Of a stretch of DNA of 24,287 nt, positions 13,734 to 23,638 are shown piece by piece; the first letter of the stretch is position 1, and each line of letters starts with the position of its first letter. Source of the stretch: an uncultured Collinsella sp. (lineage in GTDB: Bacteria > Actinomycetota > Coriobacteriia > Coriobacteriales > Coriobacteriaceae); assembly GCA_900551205.1 (NCBI GenBank), contig URUW01000004.1, positions 1 to 24,287 on the forward strand, in the 5' to 3' direction. The translations under genes and the position numbers were made by a program. The notes under the pieces are model-generated. The model was not told the origin of the DNA. It saw only the letters and a program-made list of their open reading frames with translations, and searched no databases.

Positions 13734-14759
13734 TTACAGGACAGCCGCCAACGCGTCGATGTCCTCCTGCGTCGTGGCCCAGCTAGTGCAAAAGCGCACC
13801 ACGGTGTGGGTCTCGTCGTACTTTTCCCAGTACTCGATCGAGGCATGCTCGCGAATGCGGGCCATGTCCTCGTTGGGCAGAATCACGAACTGCTGGTTGG
13901 TCGGCGTCTCCAAAAAGAACTGGTAACCGCGCTCGTGCAGCACGCGACGAAGCGCCTGCGCGGTTTCGATCGCCTGGCGACCAATCTCAAAATACAGGCC
14001 GTCGGTAAAGAGCGCCTCAAACTGCACGCCCGTCAGGCGGCCCTTGGCCAGCAACGCACCGTGCTGCTTAATACGCGGAATGGGATGCGCCGGAGCGTGC
14101 ATGCCGCAGAACACCACGGCCTCGCCGCAGAGCGCACCGCACTTGGTGCCGCCGATGTAGAACACGTCGCACAGCTGTGCCAGCTCGGGCAGGGTAATAT
14201 CGCACTCATCGGACGCCAGCGCATAGGCCAGGCGGGCGCCATCCACAAACAGCGGAATCTCGCGCTTCTGGCACACTGCGTGAATCGCCGCGAGCTCGGC
14301 CTTGGAGTACAGCGTGCCGTACTCGGTCGATAGGCTCACGTACACGGCACCCGGGAACACCGTGTGCTCGTAGCTCTCGTTTTCGTAGAACACCTGGATA
14401 TAGTTTTCGAGGTCCTCGGCGTGCATCTTGCCCTCGTAGCCGGGGATGGTGAGCACCTTGTGGCCGCCAAACTCGATGGCGCCTGCCTCGTGGCAGGCGA
14501 CGTGGCCAGTCTCGGCAGCAACGACGCCCTCGTAGGGCGCAAGCAGCATGTCGATCACCGTCGCGTTGGCCTGCGTGCCGCCCACCAGCAAGAACACGTC
14601 GGCATCGGGAGCCTGACAGGCCTCGCGAATCAGCCGCTTGGCACGCTCGGTGTGCGCATCGGTACCGTAGCCGGGCTGCGGCTCCATGTTGGTATCGACG
14701 AGCGCCTGCAGCACTGCCGGATGAGCACCGTGGGAATAGTCGTTGTTGAACGCGAGCAT
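13734..14759 (-). CDS. ltaE: Low-specificity L-threonine aldolase-type PLP lyase
   Basis: The 341-residue protein belongs to the PLP-dependent beta-eliminating lyase/threonine aldolase group. These enzymes cleave L-threonine or allo-threonine to glycine and acetaldehyde. Seen are FNNDYSHGAHP at the N-terminus, GGTQANATV (60-68), His86 in ETGHVACHE, the cofactor-binding DGARLAYA (173-180) and the Schiff-base Lys206 in YIGGTKCGA. Length is normal. AGAGG precedes the ATG at 14759. It follows the PAP2 gene by 45 bp and probably shares its transcript, with a strong terminator after it. The exact amino-acid substrate is not certain. Confidence 0.87.
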   Translation of the reverse strand: MLAFNNDYSHGAHPAVLQALVDTNMEPQPGYGTDAHTERAKRLIREACQAPDADVFLLVGGTQANATVIDMLLAPYEGVVAAETGHVACHEAGAIEFGGHKVLTIPGYEGKMHAEDLENYIQVFYENESYEHTVFPGAVYVSLSTEYGTLYSKAELAAIHAVCQKREIPLFVDGARLAYALASDECDITLPELAQLCDVFYIGGTKCGALCGEAVVFCGMHAPAHPIPRIKQHGALLAKGRLTGVQFEALFTDGLYFEIGRQAIETAQALRRVLHERGYQFFLETPTNQQFVILPNEDMARIREHASIEYWEKYDETHTVVRFCTSWATTQEDIDALAAVL

Positions 14760-14804
14760 GGCAATCCTCTCTAGCCGGGCATGGGCCCGATGATTTAAAC
14801 GCCG

Positions 14805-15668
14805 CTATTGTACGCCGCCCGGATAGGCAATGCGCGCGGCAAGGCACTCAAGTGCCAGCACCAGGGCAAAGCCGCAGCTCACGTCAGTCAAAAAGTGCGC
14901 ACCGATCACAATGCGGCCAAAGGCGACGAGCGCCGCAACCGCAGCCGCCGTCCAAAAGACCACGCGACGGCGCGACGGCTTTTCCTTAAAAGACGCCGCA
15001 GGAAGCCCGGCAAGCATAAGACCGATCGCCGCGTGCGCCGTGTGTCCGCTCGCAAACGACTTAAAGCTGTCCTTGATTACGCCGGCCGCAATATAGCTCC
15101 ACTTGTCGGGGTTGCCAATCACCCACCACGGCTGAAAATTGAGCCCCGGCGTGACCTCGATCACGCGCATGCGCGGGCGCGACCACAGCGGCTTGACAAC
15201 CACGTTGAGGATGATGGCCTGAGCGACCCACACGGCAAGCACCATCAGCGCCCAGCGCGTGAGCTCTTTGGAATCGGTATCGCGCGTAAGGCGATAGACG
15301 ATGAAGTTGGCAGCGATGACCAGCACAAACGTCAGCACGAGCTGAGCCGCAACAAGTTTGCCGCCGACGCGCAGGGACGAAATAACCTCGTAGCCGGCCA
15401 GGCCGACGTTGACGAGGATGCCGAGTACGGCGAGCCACTTGCTCGCCTTGGAATCGGGACGTGCCGCGCGCACGAGCATAACGCCCGCGACGCTCGCCGT
15501 CAGCTCGAACGGCAGCTCGCCGGCGGCCTCGATAAAGCGACCGTACATGCTACCGATGTTGAACAGCGCGCTCGAAATCTGATAATCGAAGAAGCTGCCC
15601 ACGCCCAGGCAAAGGCACAAAACAACCGCGATAATGGCGACGTCTTTCTTATAGATGTATCCGAACAT
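14805..15668 (-). CDS. PAP2-family membrane phosphatase
   Basis: A 287-residue multi-span membrane protein with the three acid-phosphatase motifs: K159 to RPR (164-166), SGH (208-210, FASGHTAHA) and R252-x5-H258-x3-D262. Relatives dephosphorylate lipid phosphates such as undecaprenyl pyrophosphate or phosphatidic acid at the outer face of the membrane. About six hydrophobic segments precede or surround the motifs. AAAGGA precedes the ATG. It lies 56 bp downstream of mfd and just upstream of the aldolase gene, so the three may be co-transcribed. Confidence 0.9.
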   Translation of the reverse strand: MFGYIYKKDVAIIAVVLCLCLGVGSFFDYQISSALFNIGSMYGRFIEAAGELPFELTASVAGVMLVRAARPDSKASKWLAVLGILVNVGLAGYEVISSLRVGGKLVAAQLVLTFVLVIAANFIVYRLTRDTDSKELTRWALMVLAVWVAQAIILNVVVKPLWSRPRMRVIEVTPGLNFQPWWVIGNPDKWSYIAAGVIKDSFKSFASGHTAHAAIGLMLAGLPAASFKEKPSRRRVVFWTAAAVAALVAFGRIVIGAHFLTDVSCGFALVLALECLAARIAYPGGVQ

Positions 15669-15710
15669 GCTTTCCTTTCGATGGAACCAGAGTGCCCAAA
15701 TGGGGCGTTT

Positions 15711-15727
15711 GCAACGTCGACCCGTTA
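15711..15727. repeat. Partial stop-codon repeat at the mfd stop codon
   Basis: GCAACGTCGACCCGTTA matches the left part of the repeats at 2581-2621 and 11083-11123. Here the terminal TTA is the mfd stop codon itself. The hairpin half is absent. Confidence 0.45.
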
Positions 15728-18700
15728 GTCGTCGTCGCTCGCACCCAGCTGCTGCAGCAGCATGAGGGCGGCTGCCACGGGGCCGGTGCCGTCGTTGGCA
15801 TCGAGACCGCGACCCAGGCCGCTGCCCGCACCGGCGCCCGCCTTGTAGGGCACCGACAGCTTGCGGCTCTTGGGGAAGTTCACCGCGCCGTACCGATTCT
15901 TAAACTCAAAGGCTACCTTCTTGGGAACGTCAACCCCCAGGAAGGTAATGCGCCCACCGCTGAGCGTGACGCTCTCGAGCCCCAGGCGCTCGCCGCGGAT
16001 ACGGATGCGCGCGCGGTTGAACAGGTTGAGCCCCGCCAACGGCAGCTCACCGTGCGCGGCCTCGGTCTCTTCCTGCACCTCGTCGATGCTCTCCAGGTCC
16101 TCGGCCGCCGCGAGCTTGCGGTACACGAGCACGCGCTGGTCCACCGCCGGCAGGTACTCCTCGGACAAGAAGTAATCGGCAGGCAGATTAATGCCCACGC
16201 TCGCCGCCTCCACGCCGGCATCGTCATCGCCGCGCGCCTCGGCCACGGCCTGGCCCAACATCTGCGTAAACAGGTCAAAGCCCACGCTCGACAGGTTGCC
16301 GTGCTGCTCAGCGCCCATCAGCGAACCGGCGCCGCGAATCTCCAGGTCGCGCATGGCGATGCGCATGCCGCTGCCCAGGTCCTGGAACTCGGAAAGTGCA
16401 GTCAGGCGCGCCGTGGCCTCCTCGGTGAGCGGCAGCTCGCCCGGGAACATAAAGTACGCGTAGGCCTGCGTGACAGAACGGCCCACACGGCCCTTGAGCT
16501 GGTAAAGCTGTGCCAGACCCAGGCGCTGCGAGTCCTCGATGATGAGCGTGTTGGCGGTCGCGTTGTCGATGCCACTCTCCACGATGGTCGTGGCGATGAG
16601 CACATCGATCTTTTTGGTCGCGAACTCGATCATCACGTCCTCGACCTCGCGCGGGCTCATCTTGCCGTGCGCCACGCCCACGCGCGCCTCGGGCGCGGCC
16701 TCGTGCACGCGCGCCACGGCGTCATCGATGGTCTTGACGCGGTTGGACACGTAATACACCTGACCGCCGCGGCCCACCTCCAAGCGAATCGCCGCACTCA
16801 CCACGTCGGGGTCGTACTCCCCCACGTGCACGATCACGGGACGACGCCCGGTCGGCGGTGTGGTGATCAGGCTCATGTCGCGCACGCCGCTCGTAGCCAT
16901 CTGCATGGTTCGCGGAATGGGCGTGGCCGAAAGCGTGAGCACGTCAATCTGCTCGCGCAGGTTCTTGAGCTGCTCCTTGTGCTGCACGCCAAAGCGCTGC
17001 TCCTCGTCGATGATCACCAGGCCCAGGTTCTTGGGGTTCACATCGGCCGAAAGCAGGCGGTGCGTGCCGATGAGCACATCGATCGTGCCCTCGGCAAACG
17101 CCTTGAGTGCGCGCTTTTGCTGCGCCGGGGTGCGGAAGCGGCTGAGCACCTCGACCTCCAGGCCAAACGGGGCAAAGCGCTCAAAGAACGTCTCGTAGTG
17201 CTGCTGGGCCAGAATGGTCGTGGGGCAGAGCACCATGACCTGGCGGCCGGAGTCCACGCACTTAAACGCCGCACGCAGGGCGACCTCGGTCTTGCCAAAG
17301 CCCACATCGCCGCACAGCAGGCGGTCCATGGGCTTGGGCGCCTCCATGTCGGCCTTGATGTCGGCGATGGCCTCCAGCTGGTCGCGCGTCTCGTCGTAAG
17401 GAAAGCTCTGCTCCATCTCGATCTGCTCGGGCGTGTCGGGTGGGCAGGCGATACCGGTAATCGAAGAGCGGCGCGTATACAGATCGACCAGGTCAAACGC
17501 CAACTTTTTGGCGTTCTTGCGCGCCTTATTGGTGGCACGCGTCCAGTCGGCGGTGTTGAGCCTGGTCAGGCGTGGCTTGTCACCGTCGGGGCCAACATAA
17601 CGCGTAATGCGGTCGACCTGCTCCAGCGGCACGTAGAGCTTGTCGCCATCGGCGTATTCCAGCAAAAAGTAGTCGCGCTCCTTGCCGCCCACTTCCTGGC
17701 GCGCGATCTCGCTAAAGAGCGCGATGCCGTGAGTGGCGTGCACCACGTAGTCGCCCGGCTTAAACGGGAAGGTGATCTGCGTAATGTCAACCTTGCGGCG
17801 GCTGCGCGCGCGGTTGGCGTCCATGCGGGCGTTGAGGTCGGCAATCGAGAACACGGCCAGGTTGGCATCGGGCACCACCACGCCCTGCGGCAAGGCGGCA
17901 TCGACAAAGGTCACGCGTCCGCGCGAGATGGTGGGCACGGCGGCACCGGCGGCAGCCTGGGCGGCACCTGCCTCGAGCGAGCGGGCGTTGAGCGCGTCGG
18001 CCTTGCGTTCGCGAATTGCAGCATGAGCATCCTGGCGGACAGCACGATCGGCAGAATCTGCCGCTGCCACGCGCACACGGTCGCCAATAGCGCCCGCGTT
18101 TTCGGGCGCGGCCGTCAGCGACTCCTCAAAGGTAATACCCTCATCGCCAAAGGTGAGCTCCATCGACTCGCGCGCACCGCGGTCGGGGATGGCAAATACG
18201 CAGGCATAGCGCTTGCCCACGACCTCCTGGATGCGCGTCATAAAGCGATTGTCCGAGCCCGCGATGGCCGGCTGCTCAATCTTGAGCTCTGCCGTCACCG
18301 CACCGCCGGCACGGATCAAGCTCACGTAGTTAAGGCGCTGCTGGGCACCAAAGTCGAGTTGCTGGGCACGCACGTACAGGCCGTCCAGACGGTCGACCCC
18401 CGCCTCGCCGGCACGTGCCTCGATATCCTCGTAGGCGCGCAGGCAATCGTCGAACAGCGAGCGCGGCTCGGACAGCACCACGAGCGCCTTGCCGCTCACA
18501 TGCGACAGCGGGCTCACGGTCTGGCCGTACATCACCGGCAAAAAGCGGTCGAGCTCGGGCGTGACGATGCGCGCATCCACCATCTCGAGCAGCGCCGCCA
18601 GTTTGCTGTCGTCCTGGCTGGCACGATAGAGCGCCACATGCATGTTGTGGACGGCGTCGTCGGTGAGTGCGAGCTCGCGACAGGGGAAGATCTCGATGCT

Positions 18701-19357
18701 GTCCTCGTTGCCGATGGTCTGGCCCGTGGAACTCACCATGCGGCGGATACGGTCGATCTCGTCGCCGAAAAACTCGATGCGCACGGGCGCCTTTTCCTGT
18801 GCGGGAAACACCTCGACGGTGTCACCGTGCACGCGGAACAGGCCGGGTGCATCGGCGGCGCCGGCATTGGTGTAGCCCATGCCCACCAGGCGCTGCGGCA
18901 CCTCGTCAAAAGGGATCTCCTCGCCCACCGCAAAGGTCGTGGACTCCCAGTAGCGGCTCTCGACCGGCGGCACGCAGCGCAGCAGTGCGCGGGCCGAGGC
19001 GACCATAATGCAGTTGTCGCCGCGCACGATGCGCCCGAGCGCCTCGCAGCGCTGCGCCACCACGGCGTCGTCGGGCGCCTGCTCGCGCCACGGATAGTCC
19101 TTGCGCTCGGGGAAGCGGCACACGTGCGCCAGCCCCACATAGGCGGCAAGGCTGCGGGCGGCACGATCGGCCGCGTCCTCGCCGCTCACAATGTAGACCG
19201 TGGGGCGCGGACGGCGCGCAAACTGGGCGGCGGCCATAAGCGTACGGCCCGACTGCGACACGGCCAACGTCACGTCCTCGCCGGCATCGAGTCCGGCCTC
19301 GACGGTCTGCAGTGCCTCGGCAGTGTAGAGCTGCGCGGCTATACGGTGAATGAGCAT
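15725..19357 (-). CDS. mfd: Transcription-repair coupling factor Mfd
   Basis: Mfd removes RNA polymerase stalled at DNA lesions and recruits UvrA. The 1210-residue protein has the UvrB-like N-terminal region, a CarD-like RNA polymerase interaction domain (about 530-590: FKPGDYVVHATHGIALF to VPLEQVDRITRYVG), helicase Walker A GDVGFGKTEVALR (near 685), DEEQRFG (near 785), VSNRVKTIDDAV, and TRG/TRCF elements (QLKGRVGRS, then the C-terminal YFLSEEYLPAVDQRVLVYRKL). An Ala-rich segment before the interaction domain (about 425-470) is longer than usual. The ATG at 19357 has GGAGG 6 nt upstream. A partial repeat supplies the stop codon. Confidence 0.97.
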   Translation of the reverse strand: MLIHRIAAQLYTAEALQTVEAGLDAGEDVTLAVSQSGRTLMAAAQFARRPRPTVYIVSGEDAADRAARSLAAYVGLAHVCRFPERKDYPWREQAPDDAVVAQRCEALGRIVRGDNCIMVASARALLRCVPPVESRYWESTTFAVGEEIPFDEVPQRLVGMGYTNAGAADAPGLFRVHGDTVEVFPAQEKAPVRIEFFGDEIDRIRRMVSSTGQTIGNEDSIEIFPCRELALTDDAVHNMHVALYRASQDDSKLAALLEMVDARIVTPELDRFLPVMYGQTVSPLSHVSGKALVVLSEPRSLFDDCLRAYEDIEARAGEAGVDRLDGLYVRAQQLDFGAQQRLNYVSLIRAGGAVTAELKIEQPAIAGSDNRFMTRIQEVVGKRYACVFAIPDRGARESMELTFGDEGITFEESLTAAPENAGAIGDRVRVAAADSADRAVRQDAHAAIRERKADALNARSLEAGAAQAAAGAAVPTISRGRVTFVDAALPQGVVVPDANLAVFSIADLNARMDANRARSRRKVDITQITFPFKPGDYVVHATHGIALFSEIARQEVGGKERDYFLLEYADGDKLYVPLEQVDRITRYVGPDGDKPRLTRLNTADWTRATNKARKNAKKLAFDLVDLYTRRSSITGIACPPDTPEQIEMEQSFPYDETRDQLEAIADIKADMEAPKPMDRLLCGDVGFGKTEVALRAAFKCVDSGRQVMVLCPTTILAQQHYETFFERFAPFGLEVEVLSRFRTPAQQKRALKAFAEGTIDVLIGTHRLLSADVNPKNLGLVIIDEEQRFGVQHKEQLKNLREQIDVLTLSATPIPRTMQMATSGVRDMSLITTPPTGRRPVIVHVGEYDPDVVSAAIRLEVGRGGQVYYVSNRVKTIDDAVARVHEAAPEARVGVAHGKMSPREVEDVMIEFATKKIDVLIATTIVESGIDNATANTLIIEDSQRLGLAQLYQLKGRVGRSVTQAYAYFMFPGELPLTEEATARLTALSEFQDLGSGMRIAMRDLEIRGAGSLMGAEQHGNLSSVGFDLFTQMLGQAVAEARGDDDAGVEAASVGINLPADYFLSEEYLPAVDQRVLVYRKLAAAEDLESIDEVQEETEAAHGELPLAGLNLFNRARIRIRGERLGLESVTLSGGRITFLGVDVPKKVAFEFKNRYGAVNFPKSRKLSVPYKAGAGAGSGLGRGLDANDGTGPVAAALMLLQQLGASDDD

Positions 19358-19382
19358 GCTGTTCCTCCGGCATCGCAACGCC

Positions 19383-19410
19383 AAAAGCCCGCCGGGGCAA
19401 GCTCGGCGGG
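19383..19410 (-). terminator. Intrinsic terminator of nth
   Basis: On the minus strand CCCGCCG pairs with CGGCGGGC and is followed by TTTTGG. It lies about 105 bp past the nth stop codon and just before the mfd ribosome binding site. Confidence 0.65.
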
Positions 19411-19515
19411 TCGTACGTCAAAGATCATTGTTTGTCATGGTAGCGCATGGAGAGGACTCCTGCTCAAGGGCAAACCCGGCCCTGCAAAAAACGCCAGACG
19501 AAGATGCATTCCGCC

Positions 19516-20181
19516 CTACCCCGCTACGCGCACGCTGGGGCACAAATCTGCCAGCGGACACTCGTCGCACTTGGGTTTGCGGGCATCGCAGATTTCGCGA
19601 CCGAAGGTGATCCACTGATGGTTGACCGACTCCCAATACTCGTGCGGCAAAATCTTAAGCAGATCCTGCTCGGTCTTGAGCGGTTCCTTGGCATGCGTCT
19701 TAGGACTCAGCATCAGGCGGTGCGCAATGCGGTTGACGTGCGTGTCCACCGCAATGCCCTCCACAATGCCATACCCCACGTTGAGCACGATGTTCGCCGT
19801 CTTGCGCCCCACGCCCGGCAGCTTTACAAGCTCCTTCATGTCGGCCGGTACCTCGCCGCCGTAGTCAGCAACGATCATCTGCGCGGCCTCCACGGCATGC
19901 TTGGCCTTACTCTTATAAAAGCCGAGTGACTTAATGGTGTCTGCCACGTCAGCCACGCTCGCTCCGGCCATGGCCTCGGGCGTGGGCCACTGGGCAAACA
20001 GCCGCGGCGTCACCTTGTTGACCTGCGCATCGGTCGTTTGCGCCGAGAGCAGCACCGCGATCAGCAGGCGGAAGGGATTCTCGTGGTCCAAAAAGCACTC
20101 GACCGGGCCATAGCGACGGTTGAGGCGCTCACACACCTCGATGGCGCGCTCGCGCTTGGCGGCATTGGTCTCGCGTGGCAT
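19516..20181 (-). CDS. nth: Endonuclease III (base-excision DNA glycosylase/AP lyase)
   Basis: Endonuclease III removes oxidised pyrimidines and nicks abasic sites. The 221-residue protein has the helix-hairpin-helix LPGVGRKTANIVLNV with catalytic Lys127, catalytic Asp146 in AVDTHVNR, and a 4Fe-4S loop Cys198-x6-Cys205-x2-Cys208-x5-Cys214. The Q-rich LLSAQTTDAQVN motif (44-55) is intact. The ATG at 20181 has GAGGAG 5 nt upstream; an upstream in-frame extension lacks a site. It is 63 bp downstream of the broken ABC gene. Confidence 0.96.
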   Translation of the reverse strand: MPRETNAAKRERAIEVCERLNRRYGPVECFLDHENPFRLLIAVLLSAQTTDAQVNKVTPRLFAQWPTPEAMAGASVADVADTIKSLGFYKSKAKHAVEAAQMIVADYGGEVPADMKELVKLPGVGRKTANIVLNVGYGIVEGIAVDTHVNRIAHRLMLSPKTHAKEPLKTEQDLLKILPHEYWESVNHQWITFGREICDARKPKCDECPLADLCPSVRVAG

Positions 20182-20244
20182 AACGACTCCTCGGCTCAAC
20201 GGCACAATAAACTTATGGACACAATTGTCCCACGTCCGAGACGC

Positions 20245-22034
20245 TTACGCCTCCAAGAATGCACCGGTCTGACGGCTCCACAGGCTCGCGTACTCGCCAC
20301 CTGCCTCGACAAGCTGCGTATGCGTGCCGTCCTCGACGATCTCGCCATCGGCCAGCACCACAATACGGTCGAGCGCCGCCACGGTGGACAGGCGGTGCGC
20401 CACCACAATGGAGGTACGTCCACGCATCAGGTTTTCGAGCGCCTCCTGCACCAGCGCCTCGGACTCGCTGTCCAGGGCAGAGGTCGCCTCGTCGAGCACC
20501 AGAATCGGCGCGTCGGTGAGAATCGCGCGGGCGATAGCCACGCGCTGACGCTGGCCGCCCGAGAGCTTAACGCCGCGCTCGCCCACCATGGTGTCAAAGC
20601 CACGAGGCAAGCGGTCGATAAACTCCAGGGCGTTGGCCAGGCGCGCGGCCTCGCGGACCTGCTCGTCGGTGGCGTCGGGGCGGCCGTAGGCGATATTCTC
20701 GCGAATGGAGCGGTGGAACAGCAGCGCCTCCTGCGGCACGTAGGCAACCTGGCGGCGCAGGCTTTGCTGCGTGCAGCGCGAGACATCCTGACCGTCCACG
20801 AGCACGCGGCCGCCCTGAACATCGTCCAGGCGCAGCAGCAGCTTGGTAAGCGTCGTCTTACCCGAGCCCGATTTGCCCACCAGGCCCACGCGCTGGCCCG
20901 CCGCCACATGAAGTGTCAGGTCATCGAACACGTTCTCGCCCGCCGCAGCGTCACGGTACGCAAAGCTCAGGTGCTCAAAATCAATCGCGCCCTCGGTTAC
21001 TTTGAGCTCAGAGGCGTCCGGGTCGTCTGCCACCAAACGCGGCTCGTCCAGCACGCGCGCCATCTCGGCCGCATCGCCCAAAGCGCGGTTGATGCGCTGC
21101 ATCATGGAACTCACGTAGTTCAGGCGCATGGTGAGGTTATAGGTGTAGGTAAAGATCATGACGAGCGAGCCGGCCGAGATGCCAAACCACGCATTGCCGC
21201 CCGCCACGAACACACTCACCACGGCCATGGTGATGACGATAAGGCCCGAGGTCGTAAAGTTTCGCTGCATCATGGCGTGCATCGAGACCGTCTCGGCGTC
21301 GCGCGCGGCGCGGTCGGCGGTATCGAACAGATCGCGTTCAAAGTCCTCGCGCCCGCAGGTCTTGACGGCCAAGATGTTCGTGACCGCGTCGGAAAGCACG
21401 CCCGAGAGCTTGTTCTGCGCGGCGGACGTCGCGGCCGAAAGCGGCATGATGCGCTTGTACATAAGCCAGACAAACGCGATGTAGACGACCATGATGCCCA
21501 CCAGGATCACGGTAAACGTCGGCACCACCGGGGCGAGCGCCGCCACCGTGCAGATGACCGAGGTGATGGTAGGGATGAGCGAATACACCGTCACGTCGAC
21601 CAAGCCCGTGTAGCCACTCATGAAACGGCTCGTCTGGCTCACAAGCGGCTGGTATGGAATGTCATGGATTGGTTGGAGAGCGGGTCGAAGCACAGACGCG
21701 CCAGGTGATAGTTGCCCGCAATCTCGAGCTTATAGACGGTGTAGTCCTGCAGCTTGGAGAGGATTTGACCCACCAGGTTAACGAGCACGAGCGCCAGGAT
21801 ATAGGGGGCGAAGACCTCAAACACCTGGTCACCCGCCACGGGACCGGCTTGAATGCGGTCGACAATGAGGGCCATCACATAGGTATTGGCAAACGTCAGC
21901 AAAAAGATGTAGCCCGCCGACGAGAGCACCGAGAGAAAGACGATCAGCGGCTGCGTGCGCGTGACGTCCCAAAAACGCTGCAGCGTGCGGCGCACGGTGG
22001 AGCGTTTGAGCGGACTGGTGCTTCTCTGAGACAT
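20245..22034 (-). pseudogene. ABC exporter (fused membrane and ATPase domains), frameshifted
   Basis: Two overlapping frames together make one MsbA/LmrA-type half-transporter. The 5' frame (ATG at 22034, AAGGA 5 nt upstream) encodes the first membrane helices and stops at 21639 just after SMTFHTSRL. The next frame continues with LVSQTSRFMSGYTG, further helices, Walker A GKSGSGKTTL, signature LSGGQRQRVAIARAIL, Walker B ILVLDEATSALD and the H-loop AHRLSTV, to the stop at 20245. Homologues have about four residues (FGGS-like, the G-x-L motif) between SR and LVSQT, so a deletion of 3n+1 nt, perhaps 13, fits. No slippery sequence is seen. It may be a real pseudogene or an assembly error. The ATPase motifs are otherwise intact, so loss seems recent. 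Confidence 0.85.
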
Positions 22035-22109
22035 GGGCTTCCTTTCGCGTCTGATAGGGCGAAACGCCATTGTTGCACATTGAAGCGCACTTCAGGCAAG
22101 CACGATGCG

Positions 22110-22147
22110 AAAAGCGGTGGGCACCCGCGTTTACGCCGGCGCCCCGC
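22110..22147 (-). terminator. Possible terminator after rmuC
   Basis: On the minus strand a GC-rich imperfect stem (GCGGGGCGCC with GGGTGCCCACCGC) ends in TTTTCGC. It lies about 12 bp past the rmuC stop codon. The pairing contains a bulge. Confidence 0.4.
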
Positions 22148-22159
22148 CGTCAGATGCAG

Positions 22160-23515
22160 CTAGTCCTCGTCTTTTTGGTCTGCGAGCAGGCCTGCGGACT
22201 CCAAGCCCAAAATCGCGTCGGCTTCCCCAGCATCCTCCAGCGCGTCGATGTCCTTGAGCTTGCGCTCCATGACGTTGGTGCGCGTGGTGATGATGCCCTC
22301 GACCGTTTTACCCGCGGTCTCGATCTGCTGCTGGGCGCGGCGCAGTGCCGCCTGATAACGTGGCAGCTCGGCCTTGACGGCGGAGAGCACGCGCAGTACG
22401 TCGTCGGTACGTTTTTGCAGCCTAAACGTCTGGTAGCTCATCTGCAGGCTGTTGAGAATGGCGGCCATGGTGCTGGGACCGGCAACGTTGACGTGATAGT
22501 CGCGGCCCAGGGTCTCGATAAGCCCGGGGCGACTGACGACCTCGGCATACAGGCCCTCAAACGGCACGAACATAATGCCAAAGTTGGTGGTCGCGGGTAC
22601 GCTCAGGTACTTTTCGCAGATGTCCTTTGCCTCGCGCTTCACCATCATATCGAGCGCCTTGCGCGCAGCGGCAACGGCCTCCGCGTCGCCCGACTCCTGC
22701 GCGTCGAGCAGGTGCTCGTACGCGTCGCCCGGAAACTTGGAGTCAATCGGCAACAGCGCGGGATCGCCCTCGTCCACCGGCAGCTTGACGGCAAACTCAA
22801 CGCGTTCCGAGGCGCCGGGCTTGGTGGCGACGTTTTCCAGATACTGGTCGGGCGTGAGGATGTCCGCCAGGATCGCGCCCAGCTGCACCTCGCCCAAAAT
22901 GCCACGCGCTTTGACGTTGCCCAGCACGCGCTTAAGGTCGCCCACGCCGGTGGCGATAGACTGCATGTCGCCCAGGCCCTTGTACACGGCCTCGAGCTGG
23001 TCGCTCACCTGCTTAAACGATGCCGACAGGCGATCGTTGAGCGTACGGGAGAGCTTCTCGTCCACCGTCGCACGCATCTGATCGAGCTGCACGTTGTTGT
23101 CTTTGCGGATGGCGCCCAACTGGGCATCGACCGTCTCGCGCACCTTGTCCAGGCGGTGCTCGATGCCTTCGCGGTTGGCGCCAAGCTGTTGGGCCGTCTC
23201 GCGGCGCAGGTCATCCATACGGTCACCCGCCTGCGAGAACTCGCGCGCAATGGTCAGGTAGCGCTGCTGCTCTACGGCGGCGTCGGTCGTCTGCTGCTGC
23301 GCGATAGCATTGGCCGTGCGGCGGGTTTCGGCCAACGCGACGTTCAGGGTGTCGAGCGTGCTGTTGGCCTGCTCGAGCGCTGCCAGCGTTTCCGCGCTAC
23401 TGTCGCCACGCTCCCACAACTCGGCACGCAGGCTCTTGAGCTGGAGGGCGCAAGCCACAGCAACCCCCACCGCCACCAAGGCGATCACAACAAGCACAAT
23501 ATCAATAGCAGACAT
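22160..23515 (-). CDS. rmuC: DNA recombination protein RmuC homologue
   Basis: RmuC-family proteins carry a PD-(D/E)XK-like nuclease fold; rmuC loss in E. coli changes inversion of short repeats. The 451-residue product has an N-terminal membrane anchor (about 5-25), a long coiled coil (about 28-190) and the RmuC domain (about 192-415) with KARGILGEVQLG (202-213) and LPIDSKFPG (255-263). Length is typical. The ATG at 23515 has GGAG close upstream; an upstream TTG in frame has no site. It follows the small membrane-protein gene by 123 bp. Confidence 0.94.
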   Translation of the reverse strand: MSAIDIVLVVIALVAVGVAVACALQLKSLRAELWERGDSSAETLAALEQANSTLDTLNVALAETRRTANAIAQQQTTDAAVEQQRYLTIAREFSQAGDRMDDLRRETAQQLGANREGIEHRLDKVRETVDAQLGAIRKDNNVQLDQMRATVDEKLSRTLNDRLSASFKQVSDQLEAVYKGLGDMQSIATGVGDLKRVLGNVKARGILGEVQLGAILADILTPDQYLENVATKPGASERVEFAVKLPVDEGDPALLPIDSKFPGDAYEHLLDAQESGDAEAVAAARKALDMMVKREAKDICEKYLSVPATTNFGIMFVPFEGLYAEVVSRPGLIETLGRDYHVNVAGPSTMAAILNSLQMSYQTFRLQKRTDDVLRVLSAVKAELPRYQAALRRAQQQIETAGKTVEGIITTRTNVMERKLKDIDALEDAGEADAILGLESAGLLADQKDED

Positions 23516-23638
23516 AAACTCCGCCCAACAAACCCAATCGAGCACCAATCAAAGCCGCGATCAATCTTACCCTGTCAAACGCAGTTCATGTCCAATCGAG
23601 CGCAGACAAGTTACCTTTGCGCTATGGGTGCTGGTCCG

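Noticed and set aside
15692..19618. 1308-codon open frame on the plus strand opposite mfd
   Set aside because: It is a GC-driven antisense shadow of mfd, with no ribosome binding site or recognisable domain; the minus-strand frame carries all Mfd motifs.
20217..20230. GGACA/TGTCC hairpin as terminator of the ABC gene
   Set aside because: Only a 5-bp stem and no T-tract.
21636..21670. Programmed ribosomal frameshift in the ABC gene
   Set aside because: No slippery heptamer or downstream structure is visible, and residues typical of the family are missing at the junction, which fits a deletion instead.
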